Shown piece after piece: positions 8,770 through 16,803 of a stretch of DNA of 64,000 bases (position 1 is the first letter of the stretch; the number at the start of each line of letters is the position of its first letter). The notes beneath the pieces are model-generated. The model was not told the DNA's origin and searched no databases. It was given only the letters and a program-made list of their open reading frames with translations. The translations under genes and the position numbers were made by a program. The stretch comes from UMGS363 sp051881815 (GTDB taxonomy: Bacteria; Bacillota; Clostridia; Oscillospirales; Ruminococcaceae), in contig JBJEQP010000083.1 of the NCBI GenBank assembly GCA_051881815.1, forward strand, positions 62,001-126,000, given 5' to 3'.

Positions 8770-10398
8770 TCACTTTGATTTTTTACGTTTTTTGTCCTTA
8801 TACATCAGCGAATCGGCACGGCGGAAAACATCGGCAGGCTCGTTATCCTCGCCGTCACGGTATGTCGAAGCTCCGACAGCGATATGGACCTGATCGTATA
8901 TCTCTTCCCTGCCCTCATTGAATTGTGCGGCCTTTTCTTCAAGCGTTTCAATGAGAGCTCGTATCTCTTCCTCGCTTTTCCCTCCGAGAACGGCAGCAAA
9001 TTCATCTCCGCCTATTCTGTAGCATTTATCCTCATCGAAAACAGAGCTTATCACCGAAGCCGAATTGTTTATGTATTCATCGCCCTTTTCATGACCGTAG
9101 GTATCGTTGATCTTTTTCAGATTGTTAAGATCCATTACAAATATCGTAAAATCAGCTGTTCCGTCTGAGATATCCGCCGAAAGCTCCTCGACCCTTTTTC
9201 TGTATGCAAGGCTGTTTCCCAGCTTCGTCATGGGTTCTATGTATGCAAGACGGTTGATGCAGCTGATATGCTCTTTGAGCGAACCGACCATTTTTTCAAG
9301 GCTCTCCGAAAGCACCTCAACTTCATCGCCCGTTTTGCAGGAAAGCTCGGTGTCAAGCTCATTGTCGGCGATCCTCTTCGCCTTATCGGTAAGCTCAAGC
9401 AAAGGACGTGTAAATCTTTCCGCCCATCGGAAAACAACTATTACCGATATAACAAGAAATGATCCCGCACATATCAGCAGCAGCGATATAAGCCTTTGCT
9501 TCGGCGCATTTATCTCATCCTTCGGCACTCTTATGAAGAACTGCATATTATTGTTAAGCATCTGCGACATTATGAGCATCGTTTTTCCGTTATGCGACGA
9601 TGTTATCACCTTGCCCGACCCAGCGCCGTAATAGCATCCCGAATAATCGAAATCAGCCTTTCCGTCCTTTGCATAACCGTTTCCCCAGATAAGTCCGCCG
9701 CCCGAGTCGATAATAAAGGCTTCGCCGCTGTTATACACCTTGACATTTGAGCAAAGCTCGCTGAAAAGCGTAATGTCGATATCCATTCCGATCACGCCGA
9801 GCGGCTCTCCGTTCGATCTGTAAAGCGGAACGACATACGATATAATGTCATAGCCGATATTCATATTGTGATAGGGCTCCAGCCATACCGGGGTCTGCGC
9901 TCCAAGCGGTACATAATACCAGCCGACGTGATCTATATCATCACTGCTGTACGCCTTGATATCGGTCAGCTCCGCATCGACCGCCTCGCCCGTAACGCTG
10001 TCCTTGACCCAGTAAAAATCTCCCTTATCAGTCACATCGGGAGCAAAACGCAGATATGCGCCGAACGAACCGTGAGTGTTTTCAACTGCATTTTTTCCAA
10101 GCTCACGCATCATTTTCATATAGATATCAAAACGGTTCCTGTTCATAAGAAGCTCATCATGCTCACCGAGGCTCGATGTCAGCAGACTGCTCATCATATT
10201 TACAGACTGTTCGATATTGCGAAGCTCCTCGTTTATCTGCTGTGCGCTCTCGCTGCATTGGTGCTGCATTATCTCGGAAGAATCATCGTCAAGAACATTG
10301 CTTATGCTGATAATGCTGACAAAAACAAGCAGCATCGTCAGACCAAGAAGATTAAGAAGGACTGTTTGAATGATCTTCTTTTTTACAGAATTTTTCAT
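8770..10398 (-). CDS. Membrane diguanylate cyclase with extracellular Cache-type sensor
   Basis: 542 residues. Transmembrane helix about 10-35, extracellular sensor about 40-285 with the Cache-like stretch DKGDFYWVKDSVTGE and VVPLYRSNGEPLGVIGMDID, second transmembrane helix about 300-325, HAMP about 326-378, then a GGDEF domain with intact catalytic motif CYRIGGDEFAAVL and MDLNNLKKINDTYGHEKGD. It should make c-di-GMP from two GTP in response to an external ligand. The RxxD inhibitory site upstream of GGDEF is absent, so product inhibition at that site is not expected. The ATG at 10398 has GGTGAT upstream. It starts 4 bases after the rhomboid-like gene and shares its promoter. Confidence 0.9.
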   Translation of the reverse strand: MKNSVKKKIIQTVLLNLLGLTMLLVFVSIISISNVLDDDSSEIMQHQCSESAQQINEELRNIEQSVNMMSSLLTSSLGEHDELLMNRNRFDIYMKMMRELGKNAVENTHGSFGAYLRFAPDVTDKGDFYWVKDSVTGEAVDAELTDIKAYSSDDIDHVGWYYVPLGAQTPVWLEPYHNMNIGYDIISYVVPLYRSNGEPLGVIGMDIDITLFSELCSNVKVYNSGEAFIIDSGGGLIWGNGYAKDGKADFDYSGCYYGAGSGKVITSSHNGKTMLIMSQMLNNNMQFFIRVPKDEINAPKQRLISLLLICAGSFLVISVIVVFRWAERFTRPLLELTDKAKRIADNELDTELSCKTGDEVEVLSESLEKMVGSLKEHISCINRLAYIEPMTKLGNSLAYRKRVEELSADISDGTADFTIFVMDLNNLKKINDTYGHEKGDEYINNSASVISSVFDEDKCYRIGGDEFAAVLGGKSEEEIRALIETLEEKAAQFNEGREEIYDQVHIAVGASTYRDGEDNEPADVFRRADSLMYKDKKRKKSK

Positions 10399-10402
10399 CC
10401 GA

Positions 10403-11113
10403 TCACCTGTTGTCTTTATCGTTATCGTCATTATGGCTTGTCATTTTTATTCTAACATCACGCCATTGACGTCTGACCTTCCTGTTTTTGAAATTGGTCT
10501 TCATCCTGCTGATAACACCGCCGCCGAAGAAAAGAGCAAGGTTGAGGAAAGAGATGATTATACAAAGGCTTATCTGCCAGAATCCGAAGGCAAGCGCAGT
10601 CACAAAATCATATACGAGCAGCGCCGCATCTATCCACGCAAGCCACTTTGCCTTTACGGGGATAAAGAAGAACAAGAGGAACTGTTCGTTCGGGAACAGT
10701 ATCGCAAATGCAAGGAAAAGCGACATATTGAGGTATTCTGCGGAAGCAAAGCCCGTTATAATACCGCCGATTATCGTTCCGATAACGCCCGTGAGGTAGA
10801 AAACATTGAACCTAAAGCCGCCCCAGACCTGCTCGAGCTGCGAGCCGATGAGCCAGTAAAAATAGCAGCTTATCAGCATGAATACCGGATTTGAACTAAA
10901 CGGACAGAGTACGAACGACAGCACTCTCCAGACCTGTCCCTGCATTATCGCAGCACGGTCAAAATACATATAGCTGCTTATATAAAGCTCGGGGAAAAGA
11001 TAATCGAACACGAAAACTATAAGGCTTCCGATAACGATATAGAGCATAAGATTCGGGATATAGTATTTTCCGAATTTGCGTTCCATTTTATTCAAAAGCT
11101 TCAAAAGAATCAT
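10403..11113 (-). CDS. Rhomboid-like membrane protein, probably without protease activity
   Basis: 236 residues with about six transmembrane segments in the rhomboid arrangement (WRVLSFVLCPFSSNPVFMLI, YLTGVIGTIIGGIITGFASA). The catalytic GxSG motif is not seen; the corresponding region reads ITGFASAEYLNMSLFLAFA and no helix-6 histidine is evident. It therefore looks like a rhomboid-fold pseudoprotease. The ATG at 11113 touches its GGA box; a TTG at 11104 has better spacing and may be the true start. It is co-transcribed with the diguanylate cyclase that follows by 4 bases, suggesting a joint membrane signalling role, which is inference. Confidence 0.75.
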   Translation of the reverse strand: MILLKLLNKMERKFGKYYIPNLMLYIVIGSLIVFVFDYLFPELYISSYMYFDRAAIMQGQVWRVLSFVLCPFSSNPVFMLISCYFYWLIGSQLEQVWGGFRFNVFYLTGVIGTIIGGIITGFASAEYLNMSLFLAFAILFPNEQFLLFFFIPVKAKWLAWIDAALLVYDFVTALAFGFWQISLCIIISFLNLALFFGGGVISRMKTNFKNRKVRRQWRDVRIKMTSHNDDNDKDNR

Positions 11114-11171
11114 TCCTTTCGCAGATCATAAAAACCATAAATTTCCATATAGACATAAAACTACAGTATAA

Positions 11172-11200
11172 ATTATACCATAAAGCCTACAAAATTACAA
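11172..11200 (-). promoter_or_regulatory. Promoter of rhomboid-like gene and GGDEF gene
   Basis: Minus strand TTGTAA (11200-11195), 17-base spacer, TATAAT (11177-11172). Confidence 0.75.
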
Positions 11201-11207
11201 GTACCAC

Positions 11208-11236
11208 TTGAAATTTTCACAAATATAGATTATAAT
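11208..11236 (+). promoter_or_regulatory. Promoter of DUF1858 gene
   Basis: TTGAAA (11208-11213), 17-base spacer, TATAAT (11231-11236). Diverges from the promoter at 11172-11200, with only 7 bases between the two -35 boxes. Confidence 0.8.
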
Positions 11237-11286
11237 AGTAAGTGTACGTTCATCGTATAATCATAATAAGGAAGGTCGTATATAAA

Positions 11287-11493
11287 ATGGCTGTTGAAAT
11301 TACAAAAGAAACCGTTATCGGTGATATTCTTGATGAAGATATGGAGACCGCACCCTTTTTCCTTGAAATGGGAATGCACTGCCTCGGCTGCCCTGCTTCA
11401 AGAGGCGAATCCATTGAAGACGCCTGCGCTGTTCACGGCGTAGACCCCGATGAGCTTGTTGCAAAGCTTCAGGCACATTTTGCAAACAAGTAA
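11287..11493 (+). CDS. DUF1858 domain protein
   Basis: 68 residues covering one DUF1858 domain: ITKETVIGDILDEDMETAPF then LEMGMHCLGCPASRGESIED. The HCLGCPAS motif with two cysteines is the family hallmark and resembles a hybrid-cluster or redox-type site; the molecular role of the family is not settled. The ATG at 11287 is chosen because GGAAGG lies 11 bases upstream and the domain begins there. The gene is monocistronic, with its own promoter and a terminator directly after it. Confidence 0.9.
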   Translation: MAVEITKETVIGDILDEDMETAPFFLEMGMHCLGCPASRGESIEDACAVHGVDPDELVAKLQAHFANK

Positions 11494-11507
11494 TTAACGG
11501 AAATTTA

Positions 11508-11541
11508 CCGCACAATGCAATATTTGTGCGGTTTATTTTTA
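11508..11541 (+). terminator. Terminator after DUF1858 gene
   Basis: Perfect 8-bp stem CCGCACAA / TTGTGCGG, 8-base loop, then TTTATTTTT. Confidence 0.9.
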
Positions 11542-11599
11542 AAGCAGAAACCATGCAAGCCATATTATCTTTACAATTGTATAGAGGTCAGGTGAAAAA

Positions 11600-12235
11600 A
11601 TGAGTTTGTTATCACAAATCCTAAATGCAAAAGAAGCAGCGGAACAGAATAATTTTGAAATTGATAAATCAATATTTAATAAGATCAACCATACAACCGG
11701 AGCAGCTTTAATAAAAAAATTTGAAACAGAAAGTCAGATTATTCTGGAACAAGCCGTTCGTGATTTATACTCTGAATACTTATCAATTGATTTTCAGTGG
11801 TCTGTGATCGCAAATCAAAAAAGATTCTATGGTGCTTTCACGATGATTCCATTAGAACAAAGTCTGCAGTATCACGATGAATTAATAACAAACTACTATG
11901 AATCTGTTGAATATGCCTATGATTACCCTACCCCCGAACAAGTACTTGAGGAAATAAAGAATTTTTACCCTATCTTTATCTTTCAAGACGGAAATGCTTT
12001 TTGCTTGGATAAAAGAAATTCAAATATAGTTTTTTATGACCACTCCGTTTTTGAATTTTATGATGGAAACTTTAACGGCATATTAATAGCCAAGGATTAT
12101 TGTGATTTAATAGAAAAATGGAGCAAAATTTTATTCTTGGAACAATTCTGGTGGTCAAAGGACAGTTTAAACAATGACGGTATAGATTTAGCCTCGGAAA
12201 GTATTGCTTCTTTTATAAATTCAGTAAATTTATGA
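11600..12235 (+). CDS. SUKH (SMI1/KNR4)-like protein, possible orphan immunity protein
   Basis: 211 residues, acidic and aromatic. The C-terminal half YPIFIFQDGNAFCLDKRN, then IVFYDHSVFEFYDGNF and CDLIEKWSKILF, follows the SUKH pattern of beta strands with a FxxxDGxxxCLD-like core and a terminal helix. SUKH proteins are commonly immunity proteins for polymorphic or contact-dependent toxins. No toxin gene adjoins it. The gene is clearly more AT rich than its neighbours and uses different codons (AAT, ATA, TTA), which points to recent acquisition. AGGTGA lies before the ATG. The family call rests on motif shape only. Confidence 0.6.
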   Translation: MSLLSQILNAKEAAEQNNFEIDKSIFNKINHTTGAALIKKFETESQIILEQAVRDLYSEYLSIDFQWSVIANQKRFYGAFTMIPLEQSLQYHDELITNYYESVEYAYDYPTPEQVLEEIKNFYPIFIFQDGNAFCLDKRNSNIVFYDHSVFEFYDGNFNGILIAKDYCDLIEKWSKILFLEQFWWSKDSLNNDGIDLASESIASFINSVNL

Positions 12236-12277
12236 TATATATATATTAATATAAAATAACCTTATCGGAGGAAAACA

Positions 12278-12955
12278 ATGCTCGGAAACAGACTTGCCGC
12301 CTGTGCGGGATTTGTCAAAGGCGACAGAGCCTGCGATGTCGGCACGGATCACGGCTACCTTGCGGCGGAGCTTCTGCTGTCGGGGAAATGCCGCTTCGCA
12401 ATTGCGGCTGACATAAACGAAAAGCCGCTTGAATCGGCACGGAACACCTTACACAAGCACGGACTGGACGAACGCTCCCGAACCGTTCTCTCGGACGGAG
12501 TAAGGAACGTTGACCTTGACGGAGTTACCGATATAATAATTGCAGGAATGGGCGGCGAGCTTATCGCAAGCATCCTTTCGCAGAAGCCGCTCGACAGGAT
12601 AAACCTTGTCCTCCAGCCGATGACAAAGGCTCCGTCTTTGCGCCGCTTCCTTGCGGAGAACGGATTTGAACTGCTCGGCGAAACGGCTGTCACGGAGAGC
12701 GGTCGGCTCTACACCGTGATGAACGCTGTTTTCACGGGCAAAAAGCGTGAGATAAGCGAGCTTGAAACGCTTGTCGGAAAGCTTTCGCCGACGGAGAAAA
12801 ACGCACGTCAGCTTCTTTTAAGCATTGCCGAAAAGCTGAAAAAGGAAGCGGACGCCCTGAAAGCGTCGGGAAACGCCGAACAATCGGAGCATCGGCGTTC
12901 GCTCTCGGAACAAATACTGCAGCTTGCAGATAACGAAAGGAGTGCCGCTTTATGA
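12278..12955 (+). CDS. trmK: tRNA (adenine-22-N1)-methyltransferase
   Basis: 225 residues. Class I SAM-dependent methyltransferase: motif I ACDVGTDHGYLAAELLLSG at about 20-38, acidic AADIN, and IIAGMGGELIASILSQKPLD in the middle, the TrmK signature. The enzyme methylates N1 of A22 in tRNA; the coiled C-terminal part (about 160-225) is also typical. CGGAGG precedes the ATG. It overlaps the following nif3-type gene by 4 bases (ATGA), the pairing seen widely in Firmicutes. Confidence 0.93.
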   Translation: MLGNRLAACAGFVKGDRACDVGTDHGYLAAELLLSGKCRFAIAADINEKPLESARNTLHKHGLDERSRTVLSDGVRNVDLDGVTDIIIAGMGGELIASILSQKPLDRINLVLQPMTKAPSLRRFLAENGFELLGETAVTESGRLYTVMNAVFTGKKREISELETLVGKLSPTEKNARQLLLSIAEKLKKEADALKASGNAEQSEHRRSLSEQILQLADNERSAAL

Positions 12956-13740
12956 GCAGCTTCACAGTTAAGGATATACTTGCCGAAATGGACAGGATAG
13001 CACCGCTTTCACTTACAGAAAAGGGCGACAACTCGGGACTTCTTGCAGGTCTGCCGAGCGACGGGGCGACAAAGGTGCTCGCTGCGCTCGATATCACAAA
13101 CGAGGTCGTTGAAGAAGCGAACGCAAAGGGCGCTGACGTTATTATTTCGCATCACCCCGTAATCTATCATCCCCTTTACTCACTTTCGGACGAGAATCCT
13201 GCCTGCCGTGCGATGAAAAACGGTATCGCCTGCCTTTGCTTCCACTCTCCGCTTGATCTTGCAAAGGGCGGCATAAACGATATCATTTTCGATATGCTGA
13301 AAGAGCCGTTCGGACTTTGCGGATCGGAGGCTTTTGTCGAGGAAGTCGGCGGCGGCTTCGGCTACGGACTTGTTTGCAGGCTCAAAAAAGCACTTGAACC
13401 CGACAAAGCCGCAGAAATGCTCAAAAGCATCTTCAAATGCAGCGTTGTCCGCTACACAAGGGGCGGCAGACCGATAGAAAAGCTTGCTTTCTGCTCGGGC
13501 GGCGCAGGAAGTATGCTACCCGATGCGCTTCGGCTCGGTGCGGATGCGTACATCACGGGCGATGTCAAGCACGATCAGATGATAACTGCGCTCAACCTCG
13601 GGGCAACACTCTTCGACTGCGGTCATTTCCACACGGAAAACATCGTAATCCCCTATCTTGCGAAGCGTTTCGCCGAGGATATGCCCGAAATTGCGTTTGA
13701 AATTGCCGAAAGCTCGGCTGACCCGTGTAATTATGTTTGA
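12952..13740 (+). CDS. Nif3-like dinuclear metal centre protein
   Basis: 262 residues, the short Nif3/YbgI form without the PII-like insert. Metal ligands are visible: VIISHHPVIYHP near residue 65, the aspartate in FHSPLDLAKGGINDI, and C-terminal FDCGHFHTENIV plus a glutamate. Older annotations call the family GTP cyclohydrolase I type 2, but that activity is not established; the true substrate is unknown. Translationally coupled to trmK by a 4-base overlap. Confidence 0.92.
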   Translation: MSSFTVKDILAEMDRIAPLSLTEKGDNSGLLAGLPSDGATKVLAALDITNEVVEEANAKGADVIISHHPVIYHPLYSLSDENPACRAMKNGIACLCFHSPLDLAKGGINDIIFDMLKEPFGLCGSEAFVEEVGGGFGYGLVCRLKKALEPDKAAEMLKSIFKCSVVRYTRGGRPIEKLAFCSGGAGSMLPDALRLGADAYITGDVKHDQMITALNLGATLFDCGHFHTENIVIPYLAKRFAEDMPEIAFEIAESSADPCNYV

Positions 13741-13753
13741 TCCAAAGCTTTAT

Positions 13754-13785
13754 GCCGTAAAGGGACACCTTTGCGGCGTTTTTTT
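13754..13785 (+). terminator. Terminator after trmK-nif3
   Basis: Stem GCCGTAAAGG / CCTTTGCGGC with 4-base loop, followed by seven T. Confidence 0.9.
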
Positions 13786-13813
13786 GTTTTTTTCAATAAA
13801 TTTTCCAAAACAC

Positions 13814-13842
13814 TTGTAAAAAAAGCAAAAATTATGTATAAT
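13814..13842 (+). promoter_or_regulatory. Promoter of YfhO gene
   Basis: TTGTAA (13814-13819), 17-base spacer, TATAAT (13837-13842). The start of transcription would be near 13849, which rules out the ATG at 13848 as the start codon. Confidence 0.8.
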
Positions 13843-13883
13843 AGTATATGTATGTCAACATTTTACGGAAAGGAAAATTGATC

Positions 13884-16601
13884 TTGAAAGAAAACAAAGC
13901 CCCGATTACTTTGAAATTCAATTTATGGTCGTATCTATACAGCAAGAGAATATATCTTTTCGCATTTCTTATCCCTGCAATAGCGCTTTTTGCGGCTTAT
14001 GCTTTTTTCGGGATATATCCGTTCGGAAAGGAATCCGTTCTTGTTCTCGATCTTAACGGTCAGTATGTTTACTATTATGAAAATCTGCGTGACGCTCTCC
14101 ACGGGAACGGCAGCCTTGTAAACTCCTGGAGCCGAAACCTTTCGGGCGAAACGGTCGGAATCTTCGCTTATTATCTTGCCAGCCCGTTTATGCTGATAGT
14201 AATGCTGCTGCCGAGGTCGATGATGACGGCTTCGATACTCATAATGCAGCTTTGCAAGGTCGGCTCGGCGAGCGTTGCAATGTGCCATTTTCTCGGCAAT
14301 CACAAGAAGATGAACGGCAGCACTTCGCTTATTTTCAGCATTATCTACTCGCTTATGGCGTATATGATAGTTCAGCTCATGGATCCGATGTGGCTTGACG
14401 GACTTATCTATCTGCCGCTGATATGCAAGGGCATCGACAAGCTCATTGACGAAAAAAAATGGCTTTACCTCGTTATTCCGCTTACGCTTATGTTCATTGC
14501 GAACTTCTACATCGGCTGGATGGTAGCGATCTTCTGCATAATATATTTTCTTGCGTATTACTTCTTTATCTCCGACTCCGCAGTACCGTTCCGATTCTCC
14601 GACTTTGTTTACAGCGGCTCGCTCTTCGCCTGCTCGGGATTGCTTTCGGCAATATGCTCGGCATGGCTCCTGCTTCCGCTTTATTTCTCGCTAAAGCTCG
14701 GAAAATTTGAATTCTCCACTCCGAATTTTGAGATGAGAACGCAGTTCGACTTTGCGGATTTCTTCGTTGATCTCCTTCCGAACGTTTACGACACCTGCCG
14801 TCCCGAAGGCTCTCCCGTTGTTTACTGCGGCGTTCTGACGATAATACTTGTTCCGCTTTTCTTCCTCAACAATAATATAAAGCTCCGCAAGAAGATAGGC
14901 TGCGGCCTGCTCACGCTGGTCATCATCCTTTCAATGTATATGTCAACGGTCGATATCGTATGGCACGGTCTGCAGGTCCCCAACTGGCTCCCTTACCGCT
15001 ACTCGTTCATGTGCAGCTTTATGTTCATCTTTATGGCTGCGCAGGCATTTGAACGCATCGAGGGAGTTACCGCAAAGGAGATCGGCGGAATATTCTTCGT
15101 GCTTGCGGCTTATGTTCTTTACGTTGACAAGCAGGGACTTGAAAAGGTAACTCTCCTTGCAACGGTATGGTTCACGATAGGCTTCGGGGCGCTTTACGCT
15201 TTGCTCGTTTATCTTTATAAGAAGCACTACAACATCAAGCCTGTGCCCGTGGTAATGCTGATCTTTGTCATAGCGGAGCTTATCACAAGCTCGACCTACA
15301 CGATGTACAAGATAGACGAGGACGTTGTCTACTCAAAGGAAGCGTCGTACAACCGCTATATCACGCTCGGACGAAACACCGTCAGCAAGATATACGATAT
15401 GGACAAGGATCCCGTTTACCGAATCGAATCCAATTACCACAGAACAGTCAATGACGCAATGGCTTTCGGCTCGTTCGGCGTTTCACATTCAAGCTCGACC
15501 CTTAATTCGGGACCTATCGAAATGCTCAACAAGCTCGGCTTTTCCTACGGCGGACACTATATCAAGTACAAAGGCTCGACCTACCTTACCGACGCGCTTC
15601 TCGGCATAAGATACGTTATGGAAAAAGGCTCGGCAAAGCCTGACGATGAAGGAAACATCACCGTTCCCGAGAACAAGCATTACGACAAAATGGTGCTTGC
15701 AAACGGCGATAACACCGATATTTTCTACGTTTACGAAAACCCGAACGCACTCCCGATCGCATTTATGGCAAGCAATGATATCCTCGATGTAAAGCTTGAA
15801 GGCGACAACCCGTTCATCTGTCAGAACGTTTTCTTCTCGGCACTGTGCACGGATACCAAAGCGGAGTATTTCCAACAGGTCGATATTGACCGAATCGTTC
15901 CGGAAAACGCCAAGCCGTCCACCTACGGCACACACACGAAATACGTTCCCCGCATCGAGGGTGAGAATTCTCATATTGAATTCATTCTCACAGCTCCGAC
16001 CGAGGATATGATGTACCTTTACTTCCCGTCAAGCTATGAGAGAAAGATAAATCTCTGGCTCAATGAGGAATTCGTTGACTATTACTTTGAAGGCGGCAAC
16101 GAGGTCATACAGCCGCTCGGCAGATTCTCCGCAGGCGAAGAATTATCCGTTATTGCGACTATCACCGAGGAAAAGAACGAGGTGCTTTTCGCCGATGAAT
16201 ACTTCTACTATCTTGACGAAGAAGCGTTCAAGAGATCGGTGGAAGAGCTTCGTCAGCATCCGCTTGAAATAGAAAGCTTCAAAGAAAATCACATCAAGGG
16301 CAAGGTCACAGCAGACGAGGACGGTGTCCTTTTCACAACCATCTCCTACGAGCCCGGCTGGACGATCAAGGTCGACGGCGTAAAGGCCGAACCTGTCGAG
16401 CTTGTGGACGCACTTATAGGGATCCCCGTTTCCGCAGGTGAACACACTATAGAAATGAGCTTCTTCCCGAAGGGAATGACAGCAGGAATAATCATCAGCA
16501 TGGGCGGAATAATCATCGTTATAACCGCTGTCGTTCTTACAAAGAGAACCAAAAAGGAACAGACTCTCCTTGAAAGACTTTACGAGGAAGACAAGGAGTA
16601 A
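13884..16601 (+). CDS. YfhO family multi-pass membrane glycosyltransferase-like protein
   Basis: About 905 residues. A GT-C-like membrane half with roughly 12-14 transmembrane helices (about 20-480), opening with FLIPAIALFAAYAFFGIYPF and the YfhO-type stretch GKESVLVLDLNGQYVYYYEN, a long extracellular part about 490-860 (with LFTTISYEPGWTIKVDGVKA), and a last helix about 870-890. YfhO proteins take part in glycosylation of lipoteichoic acids or other envelope polymers; the polymer here is unknown. The TTG at 13884 is chosen because GGAAAGGA lies 9 bases upstream and the transcript begins near 13849; a TTG at 13878 is the alternative. Single-gene unit with its own terminator. Confidence 0.88.
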   Translation: MKENKAPITLKFNLWSYLYSKRIYLFAFLIPAIALFAAYAFFGIYPFGKESVLVLDLNGQYVYYYENLRDALHGNGSLVNSWSRNLSGETVGIFAYYLASPFMLIVMLLPRSMMTASILIMQLCKVGSASVAMCHFLGNHKKMNGSTSLIFSIIYSLMAYMIVQLMDPMWLDGLIYLPLICKGIDKLIDEKKWLYLVIPLTLMFIANFYIGWMVAIFCIIYFLAYYFFISDSAVPFRFSDFVYSGSLFACSGLLSAICSAWLLLPLYFSLKLGKFEFSTPNFEMRTQFDFADFFVDLLPNVYDTCRPEGSPVVYCGVLTIILVPLFFLNNNIKLRKKIGCGLLTLVIILSMYMSTVDIVWHGLQVPNWLPYRYSFMCSFMFIFMAAQAFERIEGVTAKEIGGIFFVLAAYVLYVDKQGLEKVTLLATVWFTIGFGALYALLVYLYKKHYNIKPVPVVMLIFVIAELITSSTYTMYKIDEDVVYSKEASYNRYITLGRNTVSKIYDMDKDPVYRIESNYHRTVNDAMAFGSFGVSHSSSTLNSGPIEMLNKLGFSYGGHYIKYKGSTYLTDALLGIRYVMEKGSAKPDDEGNITVPENKHYDKMVLANGDNTDIFYVYENPNALPIAFMASNDILDVKLEGDNPFICQNVFFSALCTDTKAEYFQQVDIDRIVPENAKPSTYGTHTKYVPRIEGENSHIEFILTAPTEDMMYLYFPSSYERKINLWLNEEFVDYYFEGGNEVIQPLGRFSAGEELSVIATITEEKNEVLFADEYFYYLDEEAFKRSVEELRQHPLEIESFKENHIKGKVTADEDGVLFTTISYEPGWTIKVDGVKAEPVELVDALIGIPVSAGEHTIEMSFFPKGMTAGIIISMGGIIIVITAVVLTKRTKKEQTLLERLYEEDKE

Positions 16602-16630
16602 TTTCTGCAATAACATTTATTAAAATCGTA

Positions 16631-16663
16631 CTGCTGCGGAGGTTTTTCCGCAGCAGCTTTTTA
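16631..16663 (+). terminator. Terminator after YfhO gene
   Basis: Strong stem CTGCTGCGGA / CCGCAGCAG followed by CTTTTT. Confidence 0.9.
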
Positions 16664-16803
16664 TTGCTTTATTAGAGCAAAGTGTATAAAAATCAGCTTT
16701 TGCAAGGTTATTTATTGTAAAAATTAACAGAAAGTTGATACATTCTATAGTAAAAGGTGGTAAAATAAAATTAAATAACATATATCCCCGGGAGGGACAT
16801 AAA

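Noticed and set aside
13848..13883. ATG at 13848 as start of the YfhO gene
   Set aside because: The promoter would begin transcription at about 13849, after this ATG; a TTG with a ribosome site lies further in.
16700..16790. Sigma-28 type promoter or c-di-GMP riboswitch before the chemoreceptor
   Set aside because: TAAA and GTTGATAC are too close for sigma-28, and no riboswitch core is visible.
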